Made by a program: the position numbers and the translations under genes. Below the pieces are notes generated by a model that did not search any database, was not told the DNA's origin, and worked only from the letters and a program-made list of their open reading frames with translations. This document shows positions 1 to 9,065 of a stretch of DNA of 64,000 nt, piece by piece. Where the stretch lies: contig NZ_JAFIQX010000007.1 in the NCBI RefSeq assembly GCF_017356035.1, positions 186,001 through 250,000 of the forward strand. Direction: 5' to 3'. The DNA is from Longitalea luteola (GTDB lineage: Bacteria > Bacteroidota > Bacteroidia > Chitinophagales > Chitinophagaceae). How positions within the stretch are numbered: the first letter of the stretch is position 1; each line of letters starts with the position of its first letter.

Positions 1-1
1 T

Positions 2-301
2 TACCGCGGCGAAGGAAACTATGTGGTGCGGTATGCCCCCAAGCAGGCCGAAATAATTTCTTATACAATCACGGCTGATATTCCCGGTTTCCAGGCGCAG
101 TCGGGCCAGTTTGTCGTAGACAATCTATGGCCGGGTAAACGCAGGGAAACAGACTACCCATTAGGAAAAGATTGGTATACCGACCGCAGCGATCCCAGGT
201 TGTATGACGGCCAGATCCAGGGCGGCATTACGGTAAAGAAATGGCGCTACGATGTGCTGATGGATTGGGCAAAGCGCTGGCAATGGTTAAAAACAAAATA
301 A
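2..301 (+). CDS. C-terminal fragment of a DUF1593 (nucleoside hydrolase-like) protein, 5' truncated by window edge
   Basis: The reading frame is open from base 2 and stops at 301, giving about 99 residues of a larger protein whose start lies outside the window. Visible segments such as YVVRYAPKQAEIISYTI, DWYTDRSDPRLYDG and VKKWRYDVLMDWAKRW resemble, from memory, the tail of secreted DUF1593 proteins, which combine a nucleoside-hydrolase-like fold with a C-terminal beta domain and are often found beside glycan-utilisation genes. The ATG at base 23 is internal and not a likely start. The family call rests only on these tail motifs, so another secreted glycan-related enzyme is possible. It converges on the glycosyltransferase fragment at 410-1033. 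Confidence 0.5.
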   Translation, partial: YRGEGNYVVRYAPKQAEIISYTITADIPGFQAQSGQFVVDNLWPGKRRETDYPLGKDWYTDRSDPRLYDGQIQGGITVKKWRYDVLMDWAKRWQWLKTK

Positions 302-328
302 AGACAGTGGAAACAGTGGCCAACCCCG

Positions 329-354
329 CGTTGCCTGTTTGTAAACAGGCAACG
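329..354. terminator. Perfect 12-bp inverted repeat between convergent genes
   Basis: The arms cgttgcctgttt and aaacaggcaacg are exact reverse complements with a 2-base centre. The element lies between the stop codons of two convergent genes and probably acts as a bidirectional terminator. There is no long T-run, so this is an inference from position and symmetry. Confidence 0.5.
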
Positions 355-409
355 GTACTAATGTCAATGACGGTGGCCGCCATGAACCGGAGTAAGCTAA
401 ACTACCGGA

Positions 410-1033
410 TCACTGTAACTGTACCTGCTTGGGCGATTGCTTCCTGGTTTTAATGGGCAGGTGGTCGATCTCCGGCAGATTGTCAATCGTGCATACGGCG
501 GTATCGTTGCCAAAAAGTTTTTTCAGGAGCTTAACTTCCTGTTCGTTGGCGGCATGAAAGCTGATGTTCGACTGCAAGCGGAAACGGGCGAATAAGAAAG
601 CAAAATATCGCCTCTTAATGACGTTGAAGCCAACACCATTGTTAAAAAGCGATCCCCTGGCGGCTATGATAATTTTCCCTTTAAATCCGGTCTTGTTCAA
701 TACGTAAAACGGCATTAGCGAAAAACGCCATGATAGCATGGTGTTGATATAAACCGCATGAGGGTTTATTTTCCTGATGATCTGCTTTAACGCAGCGGCT
801 GTCATATTTTTTGGAGGAACGTACCTGACCACACTTTTATTGGTGAGGGGGCTCCACTCATTGGTGACAATGCCTTTAAGTGGTGATTTATCGCCCCGGT
901 CCTTGTTGGAGGTCAACACATAAAAGCAATTTTGCGGCGATAATTCATTGACGAGATTACTACAGGGAGTGATGAACTCGTCGGCTTTATGGGCCGGAAA
1001 ATACCATTGTGTTAATACGAGAATTCGTTTCAT
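410..1033 (-). CDS. Half-length GT4-like glycosyltransferase (N-terminal domain only)
   Basis: The 207-residue product begins MKRILVLTQWYFPAHKADEF, the usual opening of GT-B fold, family-4-like glycosyltransferases, and continues through an N-terminal Rossmann domain (YFPAHKAD near 11-18, IIIAARGSLFNNGV near 127-140, ISFHAANEQE near 157-166). Family members are normally 370-430 residues and bind the nucleotide sugar in a C-terminal domain with an EX7E motif; that half is absent, and only about 110 bp separate the stop from the convergent neighbour. The usual KAGGP motif is also altered to KADEF. It is therefore probably a remnant or a non-catalytic product. The ATG at 1033 is the natural start. 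Confidence 0.6.
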   Translation of the reverse strand: MKRILVLTQWYFPAHKADEFITPCSNLVNELSPQNCFYVLTSNKDRGDKSPLKGIVTNEWSPLTNKSVVRYVPPKNMTAAALKQIIRKINPHAVYINTMLSWRFSLMPFYVLNKTGFKGKIIIAARGSLFNNGVGFNVIKRRYFAFLFARFRLQSNISFHAANEQEVKLLKKLFGNDTAVCTIDNLPEIDHLPIKTRKQSPKQVQLQ

Positions 1034-1418
1034 AATGTCGGGAAGTGGTGGGGGGTTAACTAATTAAGTTGTACAATCACAGCAATTTTCTTTGTGCTGC
1101 CCCGGGTCTTATTCAACCAGGTATGTAATCAAATTACTGCAACACTCCTTAAAAAGGGCTTAAAGAAAAAAAATAAAAGCATTAACTGGGGAAAATGACT
1201 TACGCCGCTGCAAGGTTACATGTATGCTTATGTCAAATCCTGATCTTGATCATTTTTTTTAGTGGCTGCCGTTACGTAGTTTGTATACGCAGAACGCCTG
1301 CCCGTCCGTCTAGAAATTAATGGAGACCAGTAGGCGCGCAGCGCCTTACGAAAGCAAGCCTTCAGCCTTAAGCGTTGAGCGTTAAGCGTTCGGCGTTAAG
1401 CATTAACCGTTGCAAAAG
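1034..1418. other. Intergenic region between divergent genes
   Basis: This 385-bp gap separates the minus-strand glycosyltransferase fragment from the plus-strand response regulator. No ORF with coding character is visible. The last 50 bp hold a reiterated cgttaag-type word listed separately. The remainder presumably holds divergent promoters, but no element is certain. Confidence 0.5.
1367..1412 (+). repeat. Reiterated cgttaagc word island
   Basis: Four to five degenerate copies of a 9-11 base word (cgttaagcg, cgttgagcg, cggcgttaag, cattaaccgttg) run directly into the start of the response regulator gene. The same word family recurs about 37 kb away at 38459-38580. Confidence 0.7.
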
Positions 1419-2117
1419 ATGGATAATAAGAAATGCATCATTGTCATTGAAGATGAAGCTGCCGTTCAACAGAACCTGGTGGAAAGCCTTATTCGAAATG
1501 GCTTTGATGTGTTTGCTTACAAGAACGCAGAGCAGGCGATAGAGTCAGATGTTCTGCAAATTGCCGATGCCGTTATTATAGATATCCGGCTGCCGGGTAT
1601 AAACGGCTGGCAGGCTACATCTATCATTAAAAAGAACCATTCAGGGTTACCTGTGCTCATGGTAACTGCCTATAGCGATGTGAACTACCGGTTGCAGGGA
1701 TTTGAAACGGGGGCTGATGATTATATCATCAAGCCTTTTTTTATGGAAGAACTGATCGCCCGGCTTAGAACCATTTTAAAACGTTATGAAATGGCGCCGG
1801 GAGGCAAACGATCTTACCAGGTGGGCGATTTGAATATCGACTTGAAAGCAAAGGAAGTTTTCCGCGGCGGTGAAATGATCCGGTTAAGTCAAACGGAATT
1901 CAATCTGCTGGCGCTGCTGGCGGAAGGCAACGGGTTGCCCGTATCGAAAGAAGAGATCCTCAAAAAGGTATGGAAAGGCAAGTACAGTGTCGGCGACAAT
2001 ACGATTGAAGTGTATATAAATTTATTGCGCAATAAGATCGATAAGTCATTTCCCCAGAAGTTGATCCACACAAAGCCGGGATTTGGCTATTTTCTTTCTA
2101 TCAAAGACGATTTCTGA
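1419..2117 (+). CDS. OmpR/PhoB-family response regulator
   Basis: The 232-residue protein has a receiver domain (residues about 5-120; acidic pocket IEDE near 10-13, phosphoacceptor Asp55 in VIIDIRLPG, switch Lys in IIKPFF) followed by a winged-helix DNA-binding domain (about 135-230; LSQTEFNLLALLAE, GDNTIEVYINLLRNKID). It would be phosphorylated by the histidine kinase encoded 71 bp downstream and act as a transcription factor. I chose the ATG at 1419 over an in-frame TTG at 1410 because the latter lies in the upstream repeat and the family begins just before the first beta strand. The final codons gatttctga are reiterated immediately after the stop. Confidence 0.93.
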   Translation: MDNKKCIIVIEDEAAVQQNLVESLIRNGFDVFAYKNAEQAIESDVLQIADAVIIDIRLPGINGWQATSIIKKNHSGLPVLMVTAYSDVNYRLQGFETGADDYIIKPFFMEELIARLRTILKRYEMAPGGKRSYQVGDLNIDLKAKEVFRGGEMIRLSQTEFNLLALLAEGNGLPVSKEEILKKVWKGKYSVGDNTIEVYINLLRNKIDKSFPQKLIHTKPGFGYFLSIKDDF

Positions 2118-2188
2118 TTTCTGATTTCTGAAGTCAAAAAATCTCGAAATCTCAAAATCTCGAAATCTCGAAATCAAAATCTCCGTTT
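2109..2188 (+). repeat. Word island (gatttctga, then aatctcgaa) in the RR-HK gap
   Basis: The stop region gatttctga of the response regulator is repeated two more times, followed after a short spacer by four copies of an aatctcgaa/aatctcaaa word. The two halves are roughly reverse-complementary, so the transcript could fold into an imperfect hairpin. The island fills the entire space up to the kinase ATG. A related word fills 12445-12600. Confidence 0.75.
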
Positions 2189-3547
2189 ATGAAAAGTTTA
2201 CGGGTACGGTTCGCCATTGGCTTTTCCCTGCTTTTTACCGTTTTTCTGGCGATAGCGCTGATGATCGTTTATTTTTCATTTGCAGATTTCCGTAAAGATG
2301 AATTTTACAGACGATTGAAAGATCGGGCGCTCACGACTTTCCGGTTCCTGATAGAAGTGGAGCAGATTGATAACGACATTTTAAAGGCGATCGATAGAAA
2401 CACCCTGAACAGCTTATATAACGAAAAGGTGATCATCTTCGAAGACTCCCTGGTAATTTACACAAGCATCGACGATATCAAACTGCAGTATGATGCGGAA
2501 TTGCTGGCGCAGGCAAAACAACATGGCGAGATCTTTACCACCAAAGGCGTCGACGAGTTTGTAGCCATGTACATTGTACAAAACAATAAAAAATACACCA
2601 TTTTAGCCGAAGCATTTGATAAGTACGGCCGCAGAAAGATGACATTCCTGAAATGGGTCATGTTCATTGTTTATTTTTCCGGACTGATCATTGGATGGAC
2701 GGCTACCTATTTCTTTGTTAAACAGCTGATCTCACCGCTTGAATCATTGAAAAGCAACCTGCAGAATATCAACTCAGCCAATCTGGGCATACGTTTACAG
2801 GAGCAGGGGCAGGGGGAAGAAGTGAACAGCCTTGCCGCCAATTTCAATCAGATGCTGGAACGGCTGCAACAATCATTCAGTATTCAAAAAGATTTTGTTC
2901 ATTACGCTTCCCATGAACTTAGAACGCCGCTCACCGCCATGATCGGGATAACCGAAAACGCGCTGGGCCAGTATTTGCAACCCAAACAATATCGCCAGGC
3001 CCTGGAGCAGCTCTATTCCCAGCAACAGAATTTAACCGGTATTACCAATTCCCTGTTGTTGTTGTCTGATTATAAAATTCTAACGGAGCGCGATTATCCC
3101 AGCCTCAGGCTCGATGAATTATTGTTCAGGTCTGTAGAGATTATCCAGGCATTGTATCCCGACGCATTGATAGAAGTGAACCTGGAAGGTTCCACCGCAT
3201 CGGAAGAACTGTTAATGGTGAATGCGAATGAGCCATTATTATCCATGGCATTTAATAATCTTTTAAAAAATGCCTTACAATACTCGGTCGATAAACGGGC
3301 AATGGTAGTGGTGCGGTTTACAGAGAACGAAAAAGCGGTGATCTTCAGGAATGCCGGTGAACCATTATCACCGGAAGAAGTACGACTCATCTTTACCCCG
3401 TTTTTCAGGGCGTCAAATGCATCGATGATCAAAGGAAGCGGCCTCGGCTTACCCCTGGTAAAGCAAATTGCGGAATTGCATAAAGCCACCATCAGCTATG
3501 AGTGGGACAATGGCTACTCTGTTTTCCGGTTCTCCTTTTTCGGATGA
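2189..3547 (+). CDS. Membrane sensor histidine kinase
   Basis: The 452-residue protein has a first membrane helix at about 8-30, an extracytoplasmic sensing region at about 31-153, a second helix at about 154-176, a HAMP linker (about 177-230), a HisKA dimerisation domain with the phosphorylated His near 242 in SHELRTPLTAMIG, and an HATPase domain (N box FNNLLKNALQYS, G2 box GSGLGLPLVKQ near 416). It is the cognate partner of the OmpR-type regulator immediately upstream. The signal sensed cannot be deduced; the adjacent sigma/SusCD locus is a possible target but nothing in the sequence proves it. Confidence 0.93.
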   Translation: MKSLRVRFAIGFSLLFTVFLAIALMIVYFSFADFRKDEFYRRLKDRALTTFRFLIEVEQIDNDILKAIDRNTLNSLYNEKVIIFEDSLVIYTSIDDIKLQYDAELLAQAKQHGEIFTTKGVDEFVAMYIVQNNKKYTILAEAFDKYGRRKMTFLKWVMFIVYFSGLIIGWTATYFFVKQLISPLESLKSNLQNINSANLGIRLQEQGQGEEVNSLAANFNQMLERLQQSFSIQKDFVHYASHELRTPLTAMIGITENALGQYLQPKQYRQALEQLYSQQQNLTGITNSLLLLSDYKILTERDYPSLRLDELLFRSVEIIQALYPDALIEVNLEGSTASEELLMVNANEPLLSMAFNNLLKNALQYSVDKRAMVVVRFTENEKAVIFRNAGEPLSPEEVRLIFTPFFRASNASMIKGSGLGLPLVKQIAELHKATISYEWDNGYSVFRFSFFG

Positions 3548-3744
3548 GCGCATTTAAGATTTCCAAAATATTAAATTTTGTTGAAAATACTTTAATTTAC
3601 CTTAAAATATGTAAAATTGAGGTAGAATCCTCCTGTGAAAACAGCCAAAGCCTTTTCCGCTGTTTAACGAATTAAACAGAAAACAGAAATTACTACGCGG
3701 TGGCCCTGGCAGCCGCACTGCTTGGAACCAGAAAACAGGCGAAC

Positions 3745-4338
3745 ATGCACAACTACGATTATGCAGCCTTTACCGATCAGGATCTGCTGCAGCTGCTTAA
3801 GAGAGATGATGAAGTAGCGTTCACCCAGGTGTATAAACGGTACTGGAAATTGCTTTATACCACTGCTTTCAATATCATCCGCGAAGAGTCTGTCGTCGAG
3901 GATATCGTACAGGAAGTATTTATCAGGATCTGGCATGGCAGACATGAGCTTGACATTCATTCATTAAAGGCTTATCTGCAGCAGTCGGCCCGCTTTGGCG
4001 TCTTAAAAATGATACGCGCACAAAAGCATGACAAGGCCTTTTACGATCGACTGGCTGCCGTAAGTATGGATATTCTCGCAGATGATCTGCTGGTATATAA
4101 AGAACAAAAGGAACTGTTCGATAAATTATTAAGCGGTCTTCCCGACGCTTGCAAAGAAGCCTTCTGTCTGAGCCGGGAAGAAAACCTCACTTACAAGCAA
4201 ATTGCGGCCAGACTGAACATCTCCGAAAAGGCAGTCGAAAAGCGAATCTCAAAATCCTTACAATATTTCCGCGATCATCTTAATTATGATCTGTGCATCG
4301 CTATCCTGTTAGCAGCAGGATCTGCGAAATGCATTTAA
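3745..4338 (+). CDS. ECF sigma-70 factor (FecI-like, Bacteroidetes type)
   Basis: The 197-residue protein has region 2 (DDEVAFTQVYKRYWKLLY, then EDIVQEVFIRIW) and region 4 (LPDACKEAFCLSREENLTYK, then a helix-turn-helix AARLNISEKAVEKRISKSL). It recruits RNA polymerase core to the promoters of its target outer-membrane transporter genes. I chose ATG 3745 over an in-frame GTG at 3700 because the upstream stretch MALAAALLGTRKQA is not family-like. It is followed 102 bp later by its anti-sigma factor and then by an STN-domain SusC, the classic order of a trans-envelope signalling cassette in this phylum. Confidence 0.92.
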   Translation: MHNYDYAAFTDQDLLQLLKRDDEVAFTQVYKRYWKLLYTTAFNIIREESVVEDIVQEVFIRIWHGRHELDIHSLKAYLQQSARFGVLKMIRAQKHDKAFYDRLAAVSMDILADDLLVYKEQKELFDKLLSGLPDACKEAFCLSREENLTYKQIAARLNISEKAVEKRISKSLQYFRDHLNYDLCIAILLAAGSAKCI

Positions 4339-4440
4339 CGCACCTGCAAAACTTTTCTTTCCTTTTATTTTCTGCCCTCAAAAAAATCTTCGATTAATGG
4401 TAGGGTGGGCGCCCGATTCCGGTTCTTATAAAATGAACAC

Positions 4441-5607
4441 ATGGATAGAAATAATTTTCTCGAATTATTGGATAAATACCTCAGGGGTACTGCAAGTCCT
4501 GTTGAACAACAGCTGGTAGAGGATTATTATAAACGCCTTAGTGAAAAGGACGAGATACCGTTGCCTGCTGATAAGGAAAGTGCACTTGAAGCCAGGATGT
4601 TGCAAAATATCCGGCAGGGCATGCAGCGCGTGCCGGTTTCACCCGCCAGATCGCATGGCATGTTCCGGTGGATGTATGCCGCTGCCGCTTCGGTATTGAT
4701 TGTATTGGCCGCAAGCCTGTACTTCGCCAAAAAGGATGTGCAGCGACCGGAGCCGGTGGTGAAACAGAACAAGGCACCAGACATTGCGCCCGGCCGGAAC
4801 GTGGCTTCTCTTACATTAGCTGATGGCTCCCGTATTATTCTGGACCAGGCTGATAATGGCATATTGGCCAATGAAGGCGCTGCAACCGTTTCAAAAGCAA
4901 AAGATGGCCAGTTGGTTTACCATGCCGGCAGCGCGGCCGGAAGTGCTGCCGCTACAGCACCAGGATATAATACGATCGCCACACCTTACGGTGGTCAGTA
5001 CCAGGTGATCTTACCGGATGGCACAAAAGTGTGGCTGAATGCAGGTTCTGCATTGACCTTTCCTACCGTTTTTACAGGCAGTACGCGATCCGTGCAATTA
5101 AAAGGGGAAGCATATTTTGAAGTTGCGCATAATGCATCGCTGCCGTTTACTGTAGAAGGCGGCGGCTCCACCGTTCAGGTGTTAGGCACAAAGTTCAATA
5201 TCATGGCCTACGAAGATGAAAAAAAGGTAAATACGACACTGCTGGAAGGTTCGGTAAAGATCATTAAAGGAAATAAGAGCCGCCTGCTGAGACCCGGCGA
5301 ACAATCGACGATCAAAGGAGAAGAAATAGCCATCAGCGACGCTGATGTAGACGCGGCTTTGGCATGGAAAGATGGTTACTTCGTGTTTAAGAACGAAGAC
5401 CTGGCCAGTATCATGCGTAAGATCGCCCGGTGGTACAATGTAACCATCCAATACGAGGGGCATTTCGGTAATAAAACTTTTGGCGGAAGGATCTCCCGTT
5501 CCCGGAACGTTTCAGAAGTACTCAAAATGCTCGAATTAACCGGTTCTATACGATTTAAGATGCTGGATATCGAAACAGAAAATGCAAAAAAGATAGTTGT
5601 TTATTAA
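4441..5607 (+). CDS. FecR-family anti-sigma factor (DUF4974)
   Basis: The 388-residue protein has a cytoplasmic sigma-binding segment (about 1-75), one transmembrane helix (about 78-95, MYAAAASVLIVLAASLYFA), a periplasmic FecR domain (about 178-275; IATPYGGQYQVILPDGTKVW, LKGEAYFEVAHN, VLGTKFNIMAY) and a C-terminal DUF4974 domain (about 315-388; FKNEDLASIMRKIARWY). In this system FecR holds the ECF sigma factor until the STN domain of a loaded SusC touches its periplasmic part. The upstream sigma gene and downstream STN-SusC fit that role directly. Confidence 0.93.
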   Translation: MDRNNFLELLDKYLRGTASPVEQQLVEDYYKRLSEKDEIPLPADKESALEARMLQNIRQGMQRVPVSPARSHGMFRWMYAAAASVLIVLAASLYFAKKDVQRPEPVVKQNKAPDIAPGRNVASLTLADGSRIILDQADNGILANEGAATVSKAKDGQLVYHAGSAAGSAAATAPGYNTIATPYGGQYQVILPDGTKVWLNAGSALTFPTVFTGSTRSVQLKGEAYFEVAHNASLPFTVEGGGSTVQVLGTKFNIMAYEDEKKVNTTLLEGSVKIIKGNKSRLLRPGEQSTIKGEEIAISDADVDAALAWKDGYFVFKNEDLASIMRKIARWYNVTIQYEGHFGNKTFGGRISRSRNVSEVLKMLELTGSIRFKMLDIETENAKKIVVY

Positions 5608-5679
5608 TGGTCCTCTTGATTGGAACACCTCCTTCGCCGGCTGACGAAGAGGCCGGGAGGGGACTGCATGATAAAAAAT

Positions 5680-5708
5680 AACCAGGTGCGTTCGCTCCGC
5701 CCCTGGTT
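5680..5708 (+). promoter_or_regulatory. Hairpin in the fecR-susC gap
   Basis: Arms aaccagg and cctggtt enclose a GC-rich loop just ahead of the susC gene. It may attenuate readthrough from fecR or stabilise the susC message. No T-run follows directly, so a simple terminator is less likely. Confidence 0.35.
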
Positions 5709-5739
5709 GTAATCAAAAAAACTAAAACTGACCAAAATT

Positions 5740-8700
5740 ATGAATTTTCCCTTGATCAGGAAATACAGGGGCCAGCCCGCTATTTCTTACAAAATGCTTA
5801 TGGTTATGAAGCTTGCCATTATTTTTTTAACCGCCTGTTTCCTGCAGGCCAGCGCTGCAGGTTATGCTCAAAAGATCACCCTGTCAAAGAAAAATGCCAC
5901 CCTCGATCAGATCTTCTGGGAGATCAGCAGACAGAGTAAGTATGAGTTCGTTTATGATGCCGGCATGCTCAGGGAAGCAAAAACGGTTGATATCCAGGTG
6001 GTCAATGCGCCTTTGGATAAGGTGTTGAACGAATGTTTTGCCGGTCAGCCATTGACGTATACGGTGCTGCAGAACATGATCATCGTGAAAAGGAAACCCG
6101 TACAAACAACCGTTGCACCTCCGCCGCCTCCCATAACAGGCAAAGTGACCAATGAAAAAGGAGAACCCCTGGCAGGAGCTACCGTTCGGGTAAAAGGCAC
6201 CGATAAGATGATAGTGGCGGATGTTAACGGTCAGTTCAGTTTTGCAGATCTTCCTGAGAATACGGTATTGATCATTTCCTATACGGGATATATACAAAAT
6301 GAAATAGCGGTGAAAGGGCAAAATTCATTGCATGTCGTGTTGAAGGAAACTGCCGCAGATCTGAATTCCGTTGTGGTGGTAGGTTATGGGACCCAGAAAA
6401 AGGTAAACCTCACCGGTTCTGTTGCTACCATAAAAAATGAAGATCTGAAAGTAAGGCCCGTTGGTCAAACCTCTGCCGCTTTGCAGGGATTGGCGCCGGG
6501 GGTTACCGTAACGCAACGTTCGGGTCAGCCAGGGGGCGATGCAGGCAATATTCGCATCCGCGGGATTGGTACGCTGGGCGATTCAGATCCCATGGTGCTC
6601 ATCGATGGAATCGAGGGAACCATGAACAACGTTGATCCCAACACTATAGAATCAATATCGATCCTGAAAGATGCTGCCTCCTCCGCTATTTATGGTTCCA
6701 GAGCCGCCAATGGCGTGATTCTGATAACCACTAAAAGAGCGAAAGGCAATCAGCTATCAGTAAATTATGATGCTTACGGCGGCTGGCAAAGGCCCACTAA
6801 TTTGCCTAAGATGGTAAATGCCATCGATCACATGCTGCTTACCAACGAAGCCTATGTAAATGTAGGCAGGGCGCCCTTGTATTCCGATGACCTCATCGAT
6901 AAATATCGTACAGAAGGACCCGCCAACCGCGATCTGTACCCCGAAACCGACTGGCAAAAAGAAGTGCTCACCGGTTCTGGTTTTCAGCAAAACCATTTTG
7001 TCAGCGTAAACGGCGGCACAGACAAAATAAAGTCTTTCGCTTCTTTCGGTTATTTCAACCAGAAAGGTGTTATTGAAACGACCGATTTCACCCGGTACAT
7101 GTTCCGCAATAACACCGACTTCAAATTTTCCGATAAGCTGGGCGCCAGATTTGATCTGCAATTTATCAATGCTGTTCAGATGGAGCCTGGCAGGGGCGCC
7201 GAAAATGTCTTTCACTGGATGAACCGTATACCTGCGAATCAGGCAGGTTATAATACCGACGGCTCCTGGGGTGAAGGATGGAACGGTGATAACCCGATTG
7301 CTTTTTCGCGGGTAGGCGGAACGGCTAAGAACAGTCAGCGCTCGGGGACCCTCAATTTCAGCCTGAACTATCAGCCCTTCAAATGGCTTAGATCCGAATT
7401 AACGGTTGCACCTGTAATTGGGGAAACGATCACCAAGACATTCAACCGGGTGGTTCAAACCTATAAACCCGATGGAACGGTTAGTAATTTTCTGTCGCCT
7501 GCCAGAAGCGCACTGACAGAAACCAGCAACAAGTCGCTTCGAAATAATGTGCGCGCCACAATTACATTCGAAAAAGATCTTCAATTGCATGAACTGAAAT
7601 TGTTAGCCGGATTTTCAAGAGAAGATTTTCGCAACGATTATATCTCCGCCTACCGCGATGGATTTATTTTGCCCGATTATCCGGTGCTGGCTGCGGGGGA
7701 TGCGGTGAATCAAAAATCAAATGGTAACTCAGCGGAATGGGCGCTGCAATCGCTGTTTACGCGGCTCAACTATAATTACAAAGAAAAATACCTGTTCGAG
7801 GCAAACCTCCGGTACGACGGATCTTCCAGATTCGCCCCTGGCAACAAATATGGTCTTTTTCCTTCAATGTCTGCAGGCTGGCGGATATCACAGGAGAATT
7901 TTATGGAACCGTTGGCGCACATTATAACTGATATGAAGATCAGGGCGTCCTGGGGACAACTGGGCAATCAGAATATCGGAAACTATCCTTTTGCCAGCCA
8001 GATCGAATTCGGAGCTTCAACATTGGGCAAACAGATCGTAAATACAGCAGCGTTGAACACAGCGGCCAACGTAGACATTTCCTGGGAGACCACTGAGATG
8101 GCAAATATTGCCCTGGACCTTGCCTTATTTTCCAATCTCTCGATAACAGCCGAATACTACGATAAAAAATCAAGAGACATATTATATGTGCTGGATATTC
8201 CCCTGATCATGGGATTGAGCGCTCCGCCGCAAAACGTAGGCGTTGTAAGCAATAAGGGCTGGGAATTAGGTGTCAACTACAATGGCGCCATCAGGGATTT
8301 TAAATACCATGTTAATGTAAATGTTTCAGATGTAAGGAACAAAGTGATGGATCTGCGTGGCATCAACAGAACAGGCCTTACCGTTAGCCGCGAGGGATAT
8401 CCCATAGCTTCAATTTATGGGCTCGAGGCCATAGGATATTTTGTCGATGACAAGGATGTGGCCGACCATGCGCAGCAGTTTGGTATCGTAAAGCCGGGCG
8501 ATCTGAAATATAAGGATCAGAATAATGACAGGATCATCAATGACCTCGACAATGTGGTGATCGGAAGCACTATTCCCCGCTACACCTACGGAATAAACCT
8601 GGGCGCCTCTTACAAAGGATTTAACCTGAGCGCCATGATCCAGGGCGTAGGCAAAGCCGACGGCTACCTGTACAGGCAGGGCATTATGCCTTTCTATGAA

Positions 8701-9045
8701 GGCGGAACGGTGCAGGAACAGCACAAAGACCATTGGACGCCCGATAATCCCCATGCTGCCTTTCCACGACTGGCCTTCAGTGAAGTGAACAATGAAAAGA
8801 ACTCCAGTTTCTGGATGAAGAATGCAGCGTATATGCGCCTGAAGAATATCCAGATCGGCTACACCTTCCCCGGCGCATGGAGCCGTAAACTGGGCATGAG
8901 GAACCTGCGTTTGTATGTAAACGGTTCCAATGTGTTCACCCTTGATAAGTTCTGGAATGGCTATGATGTAGAAAGCCCGGTGGGTATCGGCAACAGCTAT
9001 CCGCAAGTAAAAGTGTTCAGTTTTGGTTTGAACGCTAATTTTTAA
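5740..9045 (+). CDS. SusC/RagA TonB-dependent glycan transporter with N-terminal STN signalling domain
   Basis: The 1101-residue protein starts with a signal sequence ending near 45 (LQASAAGYAQ), then an STN domain (about 50-112; LDQIFWEISRQSKYEFVYD), a carboxypeptidase-regulatory-like beta-sandwich (about 130-215; ITGKVTNEKGEPLAGATVRV), a plug (VVVVGYGTQKKVNLTGSVA, IRIRGIGTLGDSDPMVLIDG) and a 22-strand barrel. It imports an oligosaccharide across the outer membrane using TonB energy. The STN domain links substrate binding to the FecR/sigma pair encoded just upstream. The downstream SusD and GH20 suggest an N-acetylhexosamine-containing glycan, which is inference. Confidence 0.95.
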   Translation: MNFPLIRKYRGQPAISYKMLMVMKLAIIFLTACFLQASAAGYAQKITLSKKNATLDQIFWEISRQSKYEFVYDAGMLREAKTVDIQVVNAPLDKVLNECFAGQPLTYTVLQNMIIVKRKPVQTTVAPPPPPITGKVTNEKGEPLAGATVRVKGTDKMIVADVNGQFSFADLPENTVLIISYTGYIQNEIAVKGQNSLHVVLKETAADLNSVVVVGYGTQKKVNLTGSVATIKNEDLKVRPVGQTSAALQGLAPGVTVTQRSGQPGGDAGNIRIRGIGTLGDSDPMVLIDGIEGTMNNVDPNTIESISILKDAASSAIYGSRAANGVILITTKRAKGNQLSVNYDAYGGWQRPTNLPKMVNAIDHMLLTNEAYVNVGRAPLYSDDLIDKYRTEGPANRDLYPETDWQKEVLTGSGFQQNHFVSVNGGTDKIKSFASFGYFNQKGVIETTDFTRYMFRNNTDFKFSDKLGARFDLQFINAVQMEPGRGAENVFHWMNRIPANQAGYNTDGSWGEGWNGDNPIAFSRVGGTAKNSQRSGTLNFSLNYQPFKWLRSELTVAPVIGETITKTFNRVVQTYKPDGTVSNFLSPARSALTETSNKSLRNNVRATITFEKDLQLHELKLLAGFSREDFRNDYISAYRDGFILPDYPVLAAGDAVNQKSNGNSAEWALQSLFTRLNYNYKEKYLFEANLRYDGSSRFAPGNKYGLFPSMSAGWRISQENFMEPLAHIITDMKIRASWGQLGNQNIGNYPFASQIEFGASTLGKQIVNTAALNTAANVDISWETTEMANIALDLALFSNLSITAEYYDKKSRDILYVLDIPLIMGLSAPPQNVGVVSNKGWELGVNYNGAIRDFKYHVNVNVSDVRNKVMDLRGINRTGLTVSREGYPIASIYGLEAIGYFVDDKDVADHAQQFGIVKPGDLKYKDQNNDRIINDLDNVVIGSTIPRYTYGINLGASYKGFNLSAMIQGVGKADGYLYRQGIMPFYEGGTVQEQHKDHWTPDNPHAAFPRLAFSEVNNEKNSSFWMKNAAYMRLKNIQIGYTFPGAWSRKLGMRNLRLYVNGSNVFTLDKFWNGYDVESPVGIGNSYPQVKVFSFGLNANF

Positions 9046-9065
9046 GCTCTTCTAATTTGACTACA

